Below are positions 40,601-49,464 of a DNA stretch of 64,000 nucleotides, piece by piece. The notes beneath the pieces are model-generated. The model had not been told where the DNA came from, searched no databases, and worked only from the letters and a program-made list of their open reading frames with translations. Position numbers and translations under genes: made by a program. Where the stretch lies: NCBI RefSeq assembly GCF_003332885.2, contig NZ_QOWJ01000008.1:1-64000 (forward strand). Reading direction: 5' to 3'. Numbering within the stretch: position 1 is the stretch's first letter; each line of letters opens with the position of its first letter. This stretch comes from Paracnuella aquatica. GTDB lineage: Bacteria > Bacteroidota > Bacteroidia > Chitinophagales > Chitinophagaceae.

Positions 40601-42073
40601 TTATATTTCCAATTTTGCTTTTCTCGAAAAGAGTCCTTTTACCATCTTATTGACTTTCGGTAAAAAAATAATTACGCCAATGCCTATCAACAGCCATATT
40701 GCAAAAAACGCCAGGTAAAGGTTGGTGAGGTTAACCAACAGCAGGTATCCCAACACACACGCAACACTTATTCCATAAAACATCAGCACATGCTGGATGG
40801 TGGTCACTCCTTTCCTTACCAGCAAGAAATCTTGCAACACATGAAAAAGGAAAAAGGAAAAAAAGATCGATAGGTTGATCACCATAAGATCTTTCACAAA
40901 ATATAATCCTACGAAGGTCAAAATCAGGTATAGCAACAGGCTAACCACGTTGTAAATCATGTCAAATTTTTCCAGTTTCATTGCTACCAGCAAATTGGCC
41001 TGCAATATGGCCGTGGGAAAAACCAGAACCGTTAAAAACATAAGCTTGGTATAATATACTGCATTAGTATAGTTAGCACCAAAAATCAGCGGGATAAGAA
41101 AATCGGAAAATGAATAAACAGCTGTAAATGCCAGCAAGCCATAAGAAAAATATAGCAGGAAAACCTGCTGGTAATAATTCCGCAGGTCGTCTAAGTTGTC
41201 CGGTTTATATTTTTTTACCAACGAAGGAAATACCGTAGTAGAAATGATAAAGGGAATGATTAATGCAATTTGAAAGATCTTATACGCCACGCCGTATATA
41301 GCAACATCGGTAAGCGTAAGCATTTTAGAAATAATGATCTGTGCGCTGCGCCAAAAAAGCAAGGAGATGCTGCCAATGATCACGAAGGTCCAGTTGGCAA
41401 GTACAAGGCTTTTCACCGCTCCAAATCGCACCTTGTATTTAAGAATTCCGCTTAAGCTCACCAACTCTGAAGATCCTAATTTTAAAAACAGGTTGATGGT
41501 GATGGTGCGAATAATGATTTGGGCAATGGTGAGGGTAACAATGGAAAATGGATAGATATAAAGCACCGCCGCAGTAAGGCATAGCAGAAAGGAATCGATG
41601 ATCAGGATCTTGAAGGTTTTGACCTGTTGAAACTCGGCTATATTTAGTGATTTGATCGCATTGATCAGGTTGTCCAGAATGATATTGAAACCAAACAAAA
41701 TAGCCAATGTGTGCACCACCGAACTGTCGTAAAGTGCAAAGGCTAAAGCGAGGTTGACCACATAAAAACTTAGGCCAAAATAAAGTTGGGTTTTAAAAAA
41801 GCTGTTTACCACTGCTGCTTTATCCTGTGTATTAACTACCTCCCTGATAAACCATTGCCCCAGGCCTAATGAAGAAAATACAACCAACAGTTGGTAGAGC
41901 GCATTGGCAATGAGATACTGAGCAAAATCTGCAGTCGGATATTGCCTTGCAATGATCACAAAAAATCCGCTTAAAAACAGATTCTGCAGGCCGCTTGACG
42001 CAATGCCCCAAAAACTATTTTTTAACAGAGCCGATTTATTCAGGTTCCGTATGCTACTCATTATCTTTTTCAT
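40601..42073 (-). CDS. wzx: Wzx-type oligosaccharide flippase
   Basis: 490 residues with about twelve to fourteen membrane helices and the MATE/MOP-flippase pattern (FVIIARQYPTADFAQYLIAN; GLGQWFIREV). Turns the lipid-linked repeat unit to the periplasmic side. The start overlaps the 3' end of the upstream wzy gene by 20 bp. Confidence 0.87.
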   Translation of the reverse strand: MKKIMSSIRNLNKSALLKNSFWGIASSGLQNLFLSGFFVIIARQYPTADFAQYLIANALYQLLVVFSSLGLGQWFIREVVNTQDKAAVVNSFFKTQLYFGLSFYVVNLALAFALYDSSVVHTLAILFGFNIILDNLINAIKSLNIAEFQQVKTFKILIIDSFLLCLTAAVLYIYPFSIVTLTIAQIIIRTITINLFLKLGSSELVSLSGILKYKVRFGAVKSLVLANWTFVIIGSISLLFWRSAQIIISKMLTLTDVAIYGVAYKIFQIALIIPFIISTTVFPSLVKKYKPDNLDDLRNYYQQVFLLYFSYGLLAFTAVYSFSDFLIPLIFGANYTNAVYYTKLMFLTVLVFPTAILQANLLVAMKLEKFDMIYNVVSLLLYLILTFVGLYFVKDLMVINLSIFFSFFLFHVLQDFLLVRKGVTTIQHVLMFYGISVACVLGYLLLVNLTNLYLAFFAIWLLIGIGVIIFLPKVNKMVKGLFSRKAKLEI

Positions 42074-43361
42074 GAAGCTCCTCTAATTTATTATTACCGG
42101 CTAAGATCAGCAGACTGATGTGTAAGGCCACCATAATCAGTACCCGCCGGTCACTCAACGAATAAACTGTTATGTAAGAAATCATCCAACCCACCAGCGC
42201 ACCTATAAAGTAAAATACCCGATTATCAGTCCATTGATTAAAGAAGCTGCGCAGCCCTGAAAAGAACGGAATCACTACATACAAACAAAGAAGAAAAAAA
42301 GGGATGGCGCCAAATTCTGTCAACATCTTCAGATAGCCGCTTTCCGGATGATCGAAATACATGATTTCATTTTCGGGCAAAAACCAGAACTGATCCGGCG
42401 AGTACAGGGCCACATAGCTTTGATAGTTGCCGATACCTATGCCAAAAACAGGATTGTCCCTGAATATTTGTAAGGCTTCCTGCCAGATATGATTCCTGAA
42501 CTCAAAAGATTCGGAAGCACTTTCCTCGCGGTTGAACAAGGGAAAGTATTCACCAAAAAGCACAATCAGCAGATAACCTGCAAGCCCACCGGCAATACCA
42601 ACAGTGCGGTATTTGCTTTCCCCGATCAGGAATACAATAGCAAGGCCCACCACCAATCCACCAAAAGCAGCCCTGGCACCGGTGAGGAACAGGCCAACCA
42701 CTGCCGCAAGAAAAAACAGGTTTCTTTTTAATGGAGTTTCTTTTGGATGGTTGGTGGGAATCAGAAAAAGAAAGCTGCTCATCGACAAGTATTGCGCATA
42801 TTTCTGCGGATCGTTGAAAAAACTCGGGTACCGGGCAGAGCCACCCGTAAATGTATTGGTGTTAAGCGATGGATATAAAGAAAATTTTAAACCAACAATT
42901 AATTGCATCGCCAGAAATACAAGCGAAACAAGACAAATGACTCTTGCTGCCCTGATGATAACATGTGTAAAAGCTGGATCGTCATTTATCTCCTCCATCA
43001 ATGCCTTGGAGAAGATAAAAACAGGAAAGAACTGGAAATAACTGACCAGGGAAACGCTCCTGAACTGGGACTCCATAGTACCAAACAAAAGCGTACCGAA
43101 AAACAATAGAAAAATGACAAAGTAGACCGCATTTCTATTGGTTGTAAAACGAAAGTCCTTGATCAGAAAGATGACGCTATAAAAACTGATGAAATCGAAA
43201 ACGGTAAAACTGCCTCTGGAAGTTGGTGTAATCAACAGGTCCATCAAGGGAAGAAAATACACCACGGTAAGCAAAAAGGTTCTGCGCCTGGACTTTGAGT
43301 AAAGCAGGTAAAGTATGAACAAAAAAGTGCAGGCAACAGCTAATGGTTTTCGAATGTCCAT
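42054..43361 (-). CDS. wzy: Wzy-type O-antigen polymerase/ligase
   Basis: 435 residues with ten to twelve membrane helices and a long periplasmic loop (about 275-345, including FGIGIGNYQSYVALYSPDQF) with the conserved G-x-G-x-GN that O-antigen ligase-family proteins share. Likely polymerises the repeat units. Lies between wzc and wzx. Confidence 0.85.
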   Translation of the reverse strand: MDIRKPLAVACTFLFILYLLYSKSRRRTFLLTVVYFLPLMDLLITPTSRGSFTVFDFISFYSVIFLIKDFRFTTNRNAVYFVIFLLFFGTLLFGTMESQFRSVSLVSYFQFFPVFIFSKALMEEINDDPAFTHVIIRAARVICLVSLVFLAMQLIVGLKFSLYPSLNTNTFTGGSARYPSFFNDPQKYAQYLSMSSFLFLIPTNHPKETPLKRNLFFLAAVVGLFLTGARAAFGGLVVGLAIVFLIGESKYRTVGIAGGLAGYLLIVLFGEYFPLFNREESASESFEFRNHIWQEALQIFRDNPVFGIGIGNYQSYVALYSPDQFWFLPENEIMYFDHPESGYLKMLTEFGAIPFFLLCLYVVIPFFSGLRSFFNQWTDNRVFYFIGALVGWMISYITVYSLSDRRVLIMVALHISLLILAGNNKLEELHEKDNE

Positions 43362-43392
43362 ATTACCTAATTGCGCAGGTAAGCGTTAAAAT

Positions 43393-45708
43393 TTACTGGG
43401 GTTTTGCGTAAGCTTTTTGCAGGTAAAACTTTTCTTTACCATATCCAAAACCAAAACCGTAATACCGCTTCAGCATACCTCTCCCTTTTATGCCATTGAA
43501 CACAATATTCAGGTTGCTGATGTGGGCCAGCCTTGGGTTCTCATCCATTTTTCGGATGATATTGGTTGGTGTAACACCATGGCGCACTACTACCACTGTA
43601 GCATCGCAGGAGGCACCGATAGCGTAAGCATCGGTAGACAGTTCAATGGGCGGCGAATCTATTACCACCAAGTCGTATGCCTGCTCAAGCGCCTGAAATA
43701 AAGGGTGCAGTTTTTCGGGTAGCAATAATTCCATCGCATCACCTCCACCTTGGCCGGCAGGCAACACGTGCAGCAACGGAAGCGAGGTTTTCTGCAACGC
43801 CTCATTCCACTTTGCCTTTCCTTGAAGCACTTCTTTTGCACCGATCTGAGACTGCAGCTCAAATCTCTCCGCAATCTCCGGCGCATGCAAGTTGAGGTCC
43901 AGCAGCATCACCTTTTTGCCTGAAAGCGCAAGCGCAAGTGCCAAATGGCTGCTGACGTATGTTTTTCCTTCGTTGGGCAGATGTGAAGTAACCATGACCC
44001 TTTTCTGGCCCGTGGCTCCGTTAAACAATCCAAGCGCCGTGGCCAGTCGCCGGAAATCTTCCGTAACTACGGGTGTGCCCATTCCCGTATACCTTTTGCT
44101 TGCGGCCTTACGGTACACAATTTCACCAATTACTGGCAAGGTTGTCAGCTTTTCCACCGATGAGCGAAACAGCAGGTTTGAACTCATTACCTCCTTTGAA
44201 ATGATATACGCTATGCCAAGGGCGAAAGCCGCTAGCAGGCCACCCAATAGAAATATAATTTTCTTGGAACTGGCGACTGCCGATTTTGGGTCAGCCCAAT
44301 CGACCACTCTGTTTTCGGCAATATTGGAAGCATTGCTCAAAGCCGCTTCTTCACGCCTTTGCAGCAGAAAGGAATAAAGATCTCGCTTCACTGCCTGCTG
44401 CCTGCTGATGTCCAGCAGGCGGCGTTCCTGCTCTGGTATGTTTCTAATATTTGAATTGAACCTGTTGGTTGTGGCCGTAAGATTATTGCGGCCGGCAGTC
44501 AAACGTGATCGTTGATTATTGACGATGCTGCGGATGTTTGGACGGATCTTGGCAATCTCACTTTCAACGGAGGTAACCATCGGGTTGCTTTCACCGGCAG
44601 TGGTGCGGAGGTTTGCTCGCTGCAGTTCCAGGTCATTCAGCCGCTGCAGCAACTGCACAAGTACCGGATCATCTATTCCAAGTGTGGTAGGCACAATACC
44701 CGTTTGTCCCCCCTGTGCATTTACATATCGCTCCACTTGGTCCAGCACCGCAAGCTGGGTATTAATTTCGGTGATCCGCCGATCATTTTCGGCTGCATTT
44801 TGCAAAAAAAGTCTGCCTTGCTCGCTCAAATCTATTACTCCCTGCGTTGCCCTGAATTGTTGAATTTGTCTTTCGATGGAATCAAGATCCCGTTCGACCT
44901 CACCGAGCCGTTCATCTACAAATGCCAGTGTACTGGCCGCCATTTCGGAGCCATGCTCAACTGACGAATGCATGTACACCCGTATCAACTCATTGATAAT
45001 ATCAGCGGCTTGTGCAGGCACCTCCGACTGGTAACTAATATTAATCAGTGTGGCCAGTTTGTTTACTGAGTTCACCTTCAAGCCGCCTAGCAAATAATTG
45101 GCAACGATAGTAGGGTGATTGATAGAGAAATAAAACTCTTTTCCATTACCTGTGGTGTCTCTGCGGCTGTTTACAAACCTGATCACACCGTATGGAAGGT
45201 TTATCCACTGGTTCAACGGGTATTCTTTCCCACCTATGCTTACGGCGTTTTTTGCACGATGGTAAGTAAATTGAATATTTTGCGCCAGCTTTAATTGCTC
45301 CGGGTCCTTTGCTTCAATGTCAACCGGACAGGATAAATACACCTGGCGCTGCCCCACCCGTTCTTTCTGGTAAAAGCTTGCATATAGGCGAAGATTATTG
45401 ACCACCTCTTTCATCAGGCTCCGCGACTGCAAAATGAGCACCTCATTGTCTACTACTTGCCGTTCGGCGTAGGCGTTCAATGCCTGGAATGGCTGGTTGC
45501 TATAGCTTGGAGCAGCATTGCCTACGTTGTTAATGGCAATGGTGGCATTAACCGTATAAACCGGCTTTTTGGAAGCGGCATATACATATGCCAGCACCAG
45601 AAATGTGGCGCCTAAAAAAACAAATAAGGGCCAATAAGGAAAGAACCTAAACCACAGGCTTTCAAAAAAGTTTTCATCAACGTTTTCTTGCTTTCTTTTT
45701 TCCTTCAT
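43393..45708 (-). CDS. wzc: Wzc-type tyrosine autokinase/co-polymerase
   Basis: 771 residues. Membrane helices at about 28-44 and 484-503 flank a periplasmic coiled-coil Wzz domain with the terminal GNVV-type motif replaced. The cytoplasmic kinase has Walker A SHLPNEGKT (575-583), Walker A' LLDLNLHAP (602-610) and Walker B LVVIDSPP (680-687). Walker A' normally reads DxD; here the second Asp is Asn606. The tail holds five Tyr (749, 750, 756, 762, 767) as the phosphorylation cluster. Controls chain length and export with Wza. Confidence 0.88.
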   Translation of the reverse strand: MKEKRKQENVDENFFESLWFRFFPYWPLFVFLGATFLVLAYVYAASKKPVYTVNATIAINNVGNAAPSYSNQPFQALNAYAERQVVDNEVLILQSRSLMKEVVNNLRLYASFYQKERVGQRQVYLSCPVDIEAKDPEQLKLAQNIQFTYHRAKNAVSIGGKEYPLNQWINLPYGVIRFVNSRRDTTGNGKEFYFSINHPTIVANYLLGGLKVNSVNKLATLINISYQSEVPAQAADIINELIRVYMHSSVEHGSEMAASTLAFVDERLGEVERDLDSIERQIQQFRATQGVIDLSEQGRLFLQNAAENDRRITEINTQLAVLDQVERYVNAQGGQTGIVPTTLGIDDPVLVQLLQRLNDLELQRANLRTTAGESNPMVTSVESEIAKIRPNIRSIVNNQRSRLTAGRNNLTATTNRFNSNIRNIPEQERRLLDISRQQAVKRDLYSFLLQRREEAALSNASNIAENRVVDWADPKSAVASSKKIIFLLGGLLAAFALGIAYIISKEVMSSNLLFRSSVEKLTTLPVIGEIVYRKAASKRYTGMGTPVVTEDFRRLATALGLFNGATGQKRVMVTSHLPNEGKTYVSSHLALALALSGKKVMLLDLNLHAPEIAERFELQSQIGAKEVLQGKAKWNEALQKTSLPLLHVLPAGQGGGDAMELLLPEKLHPLFQALEQAYDLVVIDSPPIELSTDAYAIGASCDATVVVVRHGVTPTNIIRKMDENPRLAHISNLNIVFNGIKGRGMLKRYYGFGFGYGKEKFYLQKAYAKPQ

Positions 45709-45719
45709 ACCTGCAGTTG

Positions 45720-46496
45720 TTACCTGAATAAGCGATCTAAGATTAAAACAGAGGCCGTAAGGCCACTAATAATAACCGGCAGCAATTGCGTTACACGGGT
45801 GGCAGTAGCTGCGCGGGCCTTGTTTGGTTGCACATATACCACATCATTGCTTTGTAAATAATAATATTCCGAATTAAGCAGTTCGGTAGAATTTAAATCT
45901 ATTCTTTGTGACAGCTTGTTTACTCCGTTCTCCCTTATCACCAGAACATTGTTACGCATGCCGTAAATAGTAATATCGCCGGCAAGCCCAAGCGCTTCCA
46001 ACAGTGTTATTTTGTCATTGGCCACCGTAATTACCGTAGGTCGGGCCACCTCTCCCAGCACGGTAACTTTAAAATTCAAAAGCCGGACCTCTACAATGGG
46101 ATCGACCAGCAATTTGCGTTCCACCAATGCCAGCCTGATGTTTTCCTGCAACTGCCTTTTTGTAAGTCCACCTGCCTGAACAGCGCCCAACATAGGAAAG
46201 CGAATTTTTCCATCTGGGCCAACGAGATAGCCAGCCGGCCTCAGCGTTCCGCCAGTTTCCGTGGTGGTTTGCACGTTTGACTGATTGGGCTGGTTAAAAA
46301 TCGCCGAAGCTTCTGTATTTATACTACTTATCGAGATGCCGAGTAGGTCATGCGCATTTATTGCCTGATCTGGAATAGCATTTGTTTGGAAAACTGTAGA
46401 GTCGGCCAGGGTATTAAAATATCTCACCTTTTGTGTGCTGGCACACGAATAAAACAAAGACGAGCATAAAATCAAGAAAACCAACCACTTTATCAT
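45720..46496 (-). CDS. wza: Wza-type polysaccharide export lipoprotein
   Basis: 258 residues. Lipobox YSCA with Cys18; polysaccharide-export (PES) domain around 45-125 (HDLLGISISS, LVGPDGKIRFPMLG) and SLBB domain at about 145-190 (GEVARPTVITVANDKITLLEALGLAG). One C-terminal hydrophobic segment (about 240-255) spans the outer membrane. First gene of the cluster. Confidence 0.88.
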   Translation of the reverse strand: MIKWLVFLILCSSLFYSCASTQKVRYFNTLADSTVFQTNAIPDQAINAHDLLGISISSINTEASAIFNQPNQSNVQTTTETGGTLRPAGYLVGPDGKIRFPMLGAVQAGGLTKRQLQENIRLALVERKLLVDPIVEVRLLNFKVTVLGEVARPTVITVANDKITLLEALGLAGDITIYGMRNNVLVIRENGVNKLSQRIDLNSTELLNSEYYYLQSNDVVYVQPNKARAATATRVTQLLPVIISGLTASVLILDRLFR

Positions 46497-47168
46497 TCAG
46501 TAGACGTTTGGAAAATGTTAATGAAAGATAATACGCGAATACATTTTGCCTCTAAAAAATTATTTTTTTAGCTTAGGAAAGATGCAAGCCTTCAAATGAA
46601 AGAGATAAAAAAGAATCTGTTGAATTGAAAACAAAAGTTGTTTTGATTCAATACCATTATACAGAGTAAATCTTTGCTTGTTCAATGGCCTTTCAATGAA
46701 CAAAAATATCATCCAATATTTTCAGCAGATCAATTGAATACTATTATTCAACCAAAAGGAAATTCGAGCATAATATGTGCGCTTCAACGAACTGCATATA
46801 TCTAACACCATCCACCTATAGGTAGCTGCTCAAGAGCATAACCGGGCAAAACACAGCATTCATAAGGCTTTTACCTGCCATCGCTTTTTTGGGTCATATC
46901 GTTTTCGCTAAAAAGAAAAAGCCATAGCTGTAATAGTTAGATAATTCTACTCTTTATTATTTTTCTCAATAGCACAGTACATCAAACCAGGCAATTAATA
47001 ACGCTGCAATAGCTGCAACAAATTGGAGTTAGTATTGGTTCTGATTATTTCAATACGGAACACTTATAATACACACATCAAAATTCGGGTGTTGGTCCAA
47101 GTTATAAATCAGGCACCTATTTTGCTAAATTTTTTAGTAAAATTGCACTGTTTACTAACACCGCCAAC
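46497..47168. other. Divergent intergenic region, eps and imuA promoters
   Basis: About 670 bp, AT-rich. On the minus strand TATCTTTC (46523-46530), some 30 bp from wza, is near the TAnnTTTG -7 consensus. No JUMPStart/ops-like sequence seen. The right end holds the imuA operator candidate. Confidence 0.45.
47121..47158. promoter_or_regulatory. Inverted-repeat operator before imuA
   Basis: TTAGTAAA (47134-47141) and TTTACTAA (47151-47158) are exact inverse complements with a 9-bp spacer, ending 10 bp before the imuA ATG. A third half-site, TTTGCTAAA, lies at 47121 and pairs with the first repeat apart from one base. The position suits a repressor that blocks transcription, as LexA-like proteins do for mutasome genes; it is not the E. 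coli LexA box. Confidence 0.5.
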
Positions 47169-47894
47169 ATGTACCAGAAAACGGAAATACTTTCCCGCCT
47201 CAGGCAGGACATCGCCTCACTCCAGGGCTATAGGGCAGCGCCATCCGCTGTACCCGACAACTTGGGGCTGGGGCCGATCAACCGGTCGATGCCCAACGCG
47301 GCTTTTCCTTTTAAATCGGTACATGAATTTATTTGTCCCGGTGCGGCAAGCATGGCTACTTCGTCAGGCTTCATTTCGGGATTGCTGTCATCGGCCATCA
47401 AAAAAGGAGGCATTTGCCTTTGGGTTGGTTCGCGGCGCAGGCTGTTTCCACCTGCGCTCAAATTGTTTGGCATCAACCCGCACCAAATATTTTTCATACA
47501 CCTGAGCAATGCCAAACAGGTGCTTTGGGCCATAGAGGAAGCATTAAAATGTACCGTTCTCACGGCAGTGGTCGGCGAAATTCAACACCTCGATTTCACC
47601 AGCAGCAGGCGCCTGCAACTGGCTGTCGAAAAAAGCGGCGTTGCCTGCTTTTTATTGCGCACCGGCAATGCCAACACCACAACAGCCTCTGTTACCCGCT
47701 GGCAGGTAACGCCGCTGCCCAGCATCCCCGAGGCCGGCATGCCCGGCGTGGGCCATCCCCGCTGGCGGGCAGAGTTGCTTAAAGTACGCAACGGTAAGCC
47801 CGGCACATGGGAACTGGAATGGCGCAACGGCCGTTTCCGTCACCCATCTAAACTCGCCGTTATCAATGGCGCTGTACAAAAAAAGGCGGTATAA
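47169..47894 (+). CDS. imuA: ImuA (RecA-like mutasome protein)
   Basis: 241 residues. RecA/SulA-like fold without the P-loop; conserved HEFICPGAASMATSSGFISG, then strand LWVGSRRRLFPPALKLFGI, FIHLSNAKQVLWAIEEAL. First gene of the inducible translesion cassette. It ties the polymerase pair to RecA. Stop at 47892-47894 is one base from the imuB start. Confidence 0.88.
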   Translation: MYQKTEILSRLRQDIASLQGYRAAPSAVPDNLGLGPINRSMPNAAFPFKSVHEFICPGAASMATSSGFISGLLSSAIKKGGICLWVGSRRRLFPPALKLFGINPHQIFFIHLSNAKQVLWAIEEALKCTVLTAVVGEIQHLDFTSSRRLQLAVEKSGVACFLLRTGNANTTTASVTRWQVTPLPSIPEAGMPGVGHPRWRAELLKVRNGKPGTWELEWRNGRFRHPSKLAVINGAVQKKAV

Positions 47895-47895
47895 A

Positions 47896-49398
47896 ATGGG
47901 CAGGCGTTTTGTTTCCATATGGTTTCCGCACCTGGCCACCGACTGGTTTGCACTGTTGCAGCCACAGCTGCGGCAACAGCCATTTGTGCTAAAATCGGTT
48001 GTGCATGGCCGCATGGTGGTGGCTGCAGCCAACTTGCTGGCACAGCAAAAAGGCGTACATGCAGGCATGCTGCTGGCCGATGCGCGGGCCATTTTTCCCG
48101 GCCTGGAAGTGCTGGATGAAAAACCAAACCTGGCGGGCCAACTGTTACAGCGTGCCGCCGAATGGTGTGTCCGCTTTACCCCTGTTGCCTCCCCCGATCC
48201 GCCCGCAGGCGTGTTGCTTGATGCTACCGGCTGTGCACACCTGTGGGGCGGCGAAGATGCTTACCTGGCGGCCATCACTAACCGCTTGGCTGCACGGGGT
48301 TATACTGCACGTGTAGCTATGGCCGGCACGCTTGGCACTGCATGGGCACTGGCACGTTTTGGCAAAGCCAATATGATTATGCAAAACGGAGCTGAAGCCG
48401 CGGCACTGAAAACCTTGCCCGCAGCAGCATTGCGGCTTGATGCGGCCACCATCGACCGGCTCACAAAACTGGGGCTGCGGCAGGTTGGCGATTTTATAGC
48501 CATGCCGCACGCCACCCTGCGCCGCCGCTTTGGCCTACAGATCATCCAAAGATTGCAGCAAGCATTGGGCACGGAGCAAGAAAGCATACAACCCGTGTAC
48601 CCACCTGAGCCTTTCCAGGAACGCCTGCCCACAATAGAGCCAATCCGTACCCGCGGCGGCATTGAAGTGGCGCTGCACAACCTGCTGGCCCCTTTGTGCA
48701 ACCGCCTGCGCAAAGAGGGAAAAGGTTTGCGGGCCGCTTATTTCAGGTGTTACCGCACCGATAGCCAAACAAGAGGCATTGAAATAACTACCAGCCGCCC
48801 GGCTCATAACGAAGCACACCTGTTTTACCTATTCAGCCTGAAACTGGAGACCCTGGAGCCAGGCGAAGGCATCGAGTTGTTTGTACTGGAAGCCACCAAA
48901 ACAGAAGTGGAAACGCCGCTGCAGGAAAGTATTTGGGAGGCTGGCATGGGTGTAAATGACCCGCAACTGGCCGAACTATTCGATAGGATTACAACCAGGC
49001 TGGGAGCAGATGTCATCAGCCGTTACCTGCCCGCCGAGCATTATTGGCCAGAGCGGTCGTTTAAACAGGCACCGCTTTTTGCAGCCGCACCGGATGCGGT
49101 TTGGAAAACCGACAAGCCCAGGCCGCTGCAGCTGCTGTCGCCACCAGAGCCTGTGGAGGTGGCAGCACCCATCCCCGATTACCCGCCGATGCTGTTCCGC
49201 CATAAAGGGCGCCTGCACAAAATAGTAAAAGCAGATGGCCCGGAACGGATTGAACAGGAATGGTGGATACAGGAAGGCGAGCACCGCGACTATTACTGTG
49301 TTGAAGACGAAGAGGGCTGCCGCTACTGGCTCTTCAGGCTGGGGCATTACACGGCGGATCGATCGCATCAGTGGTTCCTGCACGGATATTTCGCATAA
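47896..49398 (+). CDS. imuB: ImuB (Y-family-like, non-catalytic)
   Basis: 500 residues from ATG 47896; an ATG at 47866 would overlap imuA. Y-family polymerase fold, but the carboxylates that bind the metals are missing: the N-terminal strand reads FVSIWFPHLATDWF, and LLDATGCAHLWGG replaces the SIDE motif. So it is the typical ImuB, a scaffold that links DnaE2 to the beta clamp rather than a polymerase. C-terminal ImuB-type extension (about 400-500). Confidence 0.88.
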   Translation: MGRRFVSIWFPHLATDWFALLQPQLRQQPFVLKSVVHGRMVVAAANLLAQQKGVHAGMLLADARAIFPGLEVLDEKPNLAGQLLQRAAEWCVRFTPVASPDPPAGVLLDATGCAHLWGGEDAYLAAITNRLAARGYTARVAMAGTLGTAWALARFGKANMIMQNGAEAAALKTLPAAALRLDAATIDRLTKLGLRQVGDFIAMPHATLRRRFGLQIIQRLQQALGTEQESIQPVYPPEPFQERLPTIEPIRTRGGIEVALHNLLAPLCNRLRKEGKGLRAAYFRCYRTDSQTRGIEITTSRPAHNEAHLFYLFSLKLETLEPGEGIELFVLEATKTEVETPLQESIWEAGMGVNDPQLAELFDRITTRLGADVISRYLPAEHYWPERSFKQAPLFAAAPDAVWKTDKPRPLQLLSPPEPVEVAAPIPDYPPMLFRHKGRLHKIVKADGPERIEQEWWIQEGEHRDYYCVEDEEGCRYWLFRLGHYTADRSHQWFLHGYFA

Positions 49399-49464
49399 GC
49401 AACACCGTGATACAACAAACTTAAATCAGTCGTAAGCCATTGCATTTACCTATATAAAAAAAAC

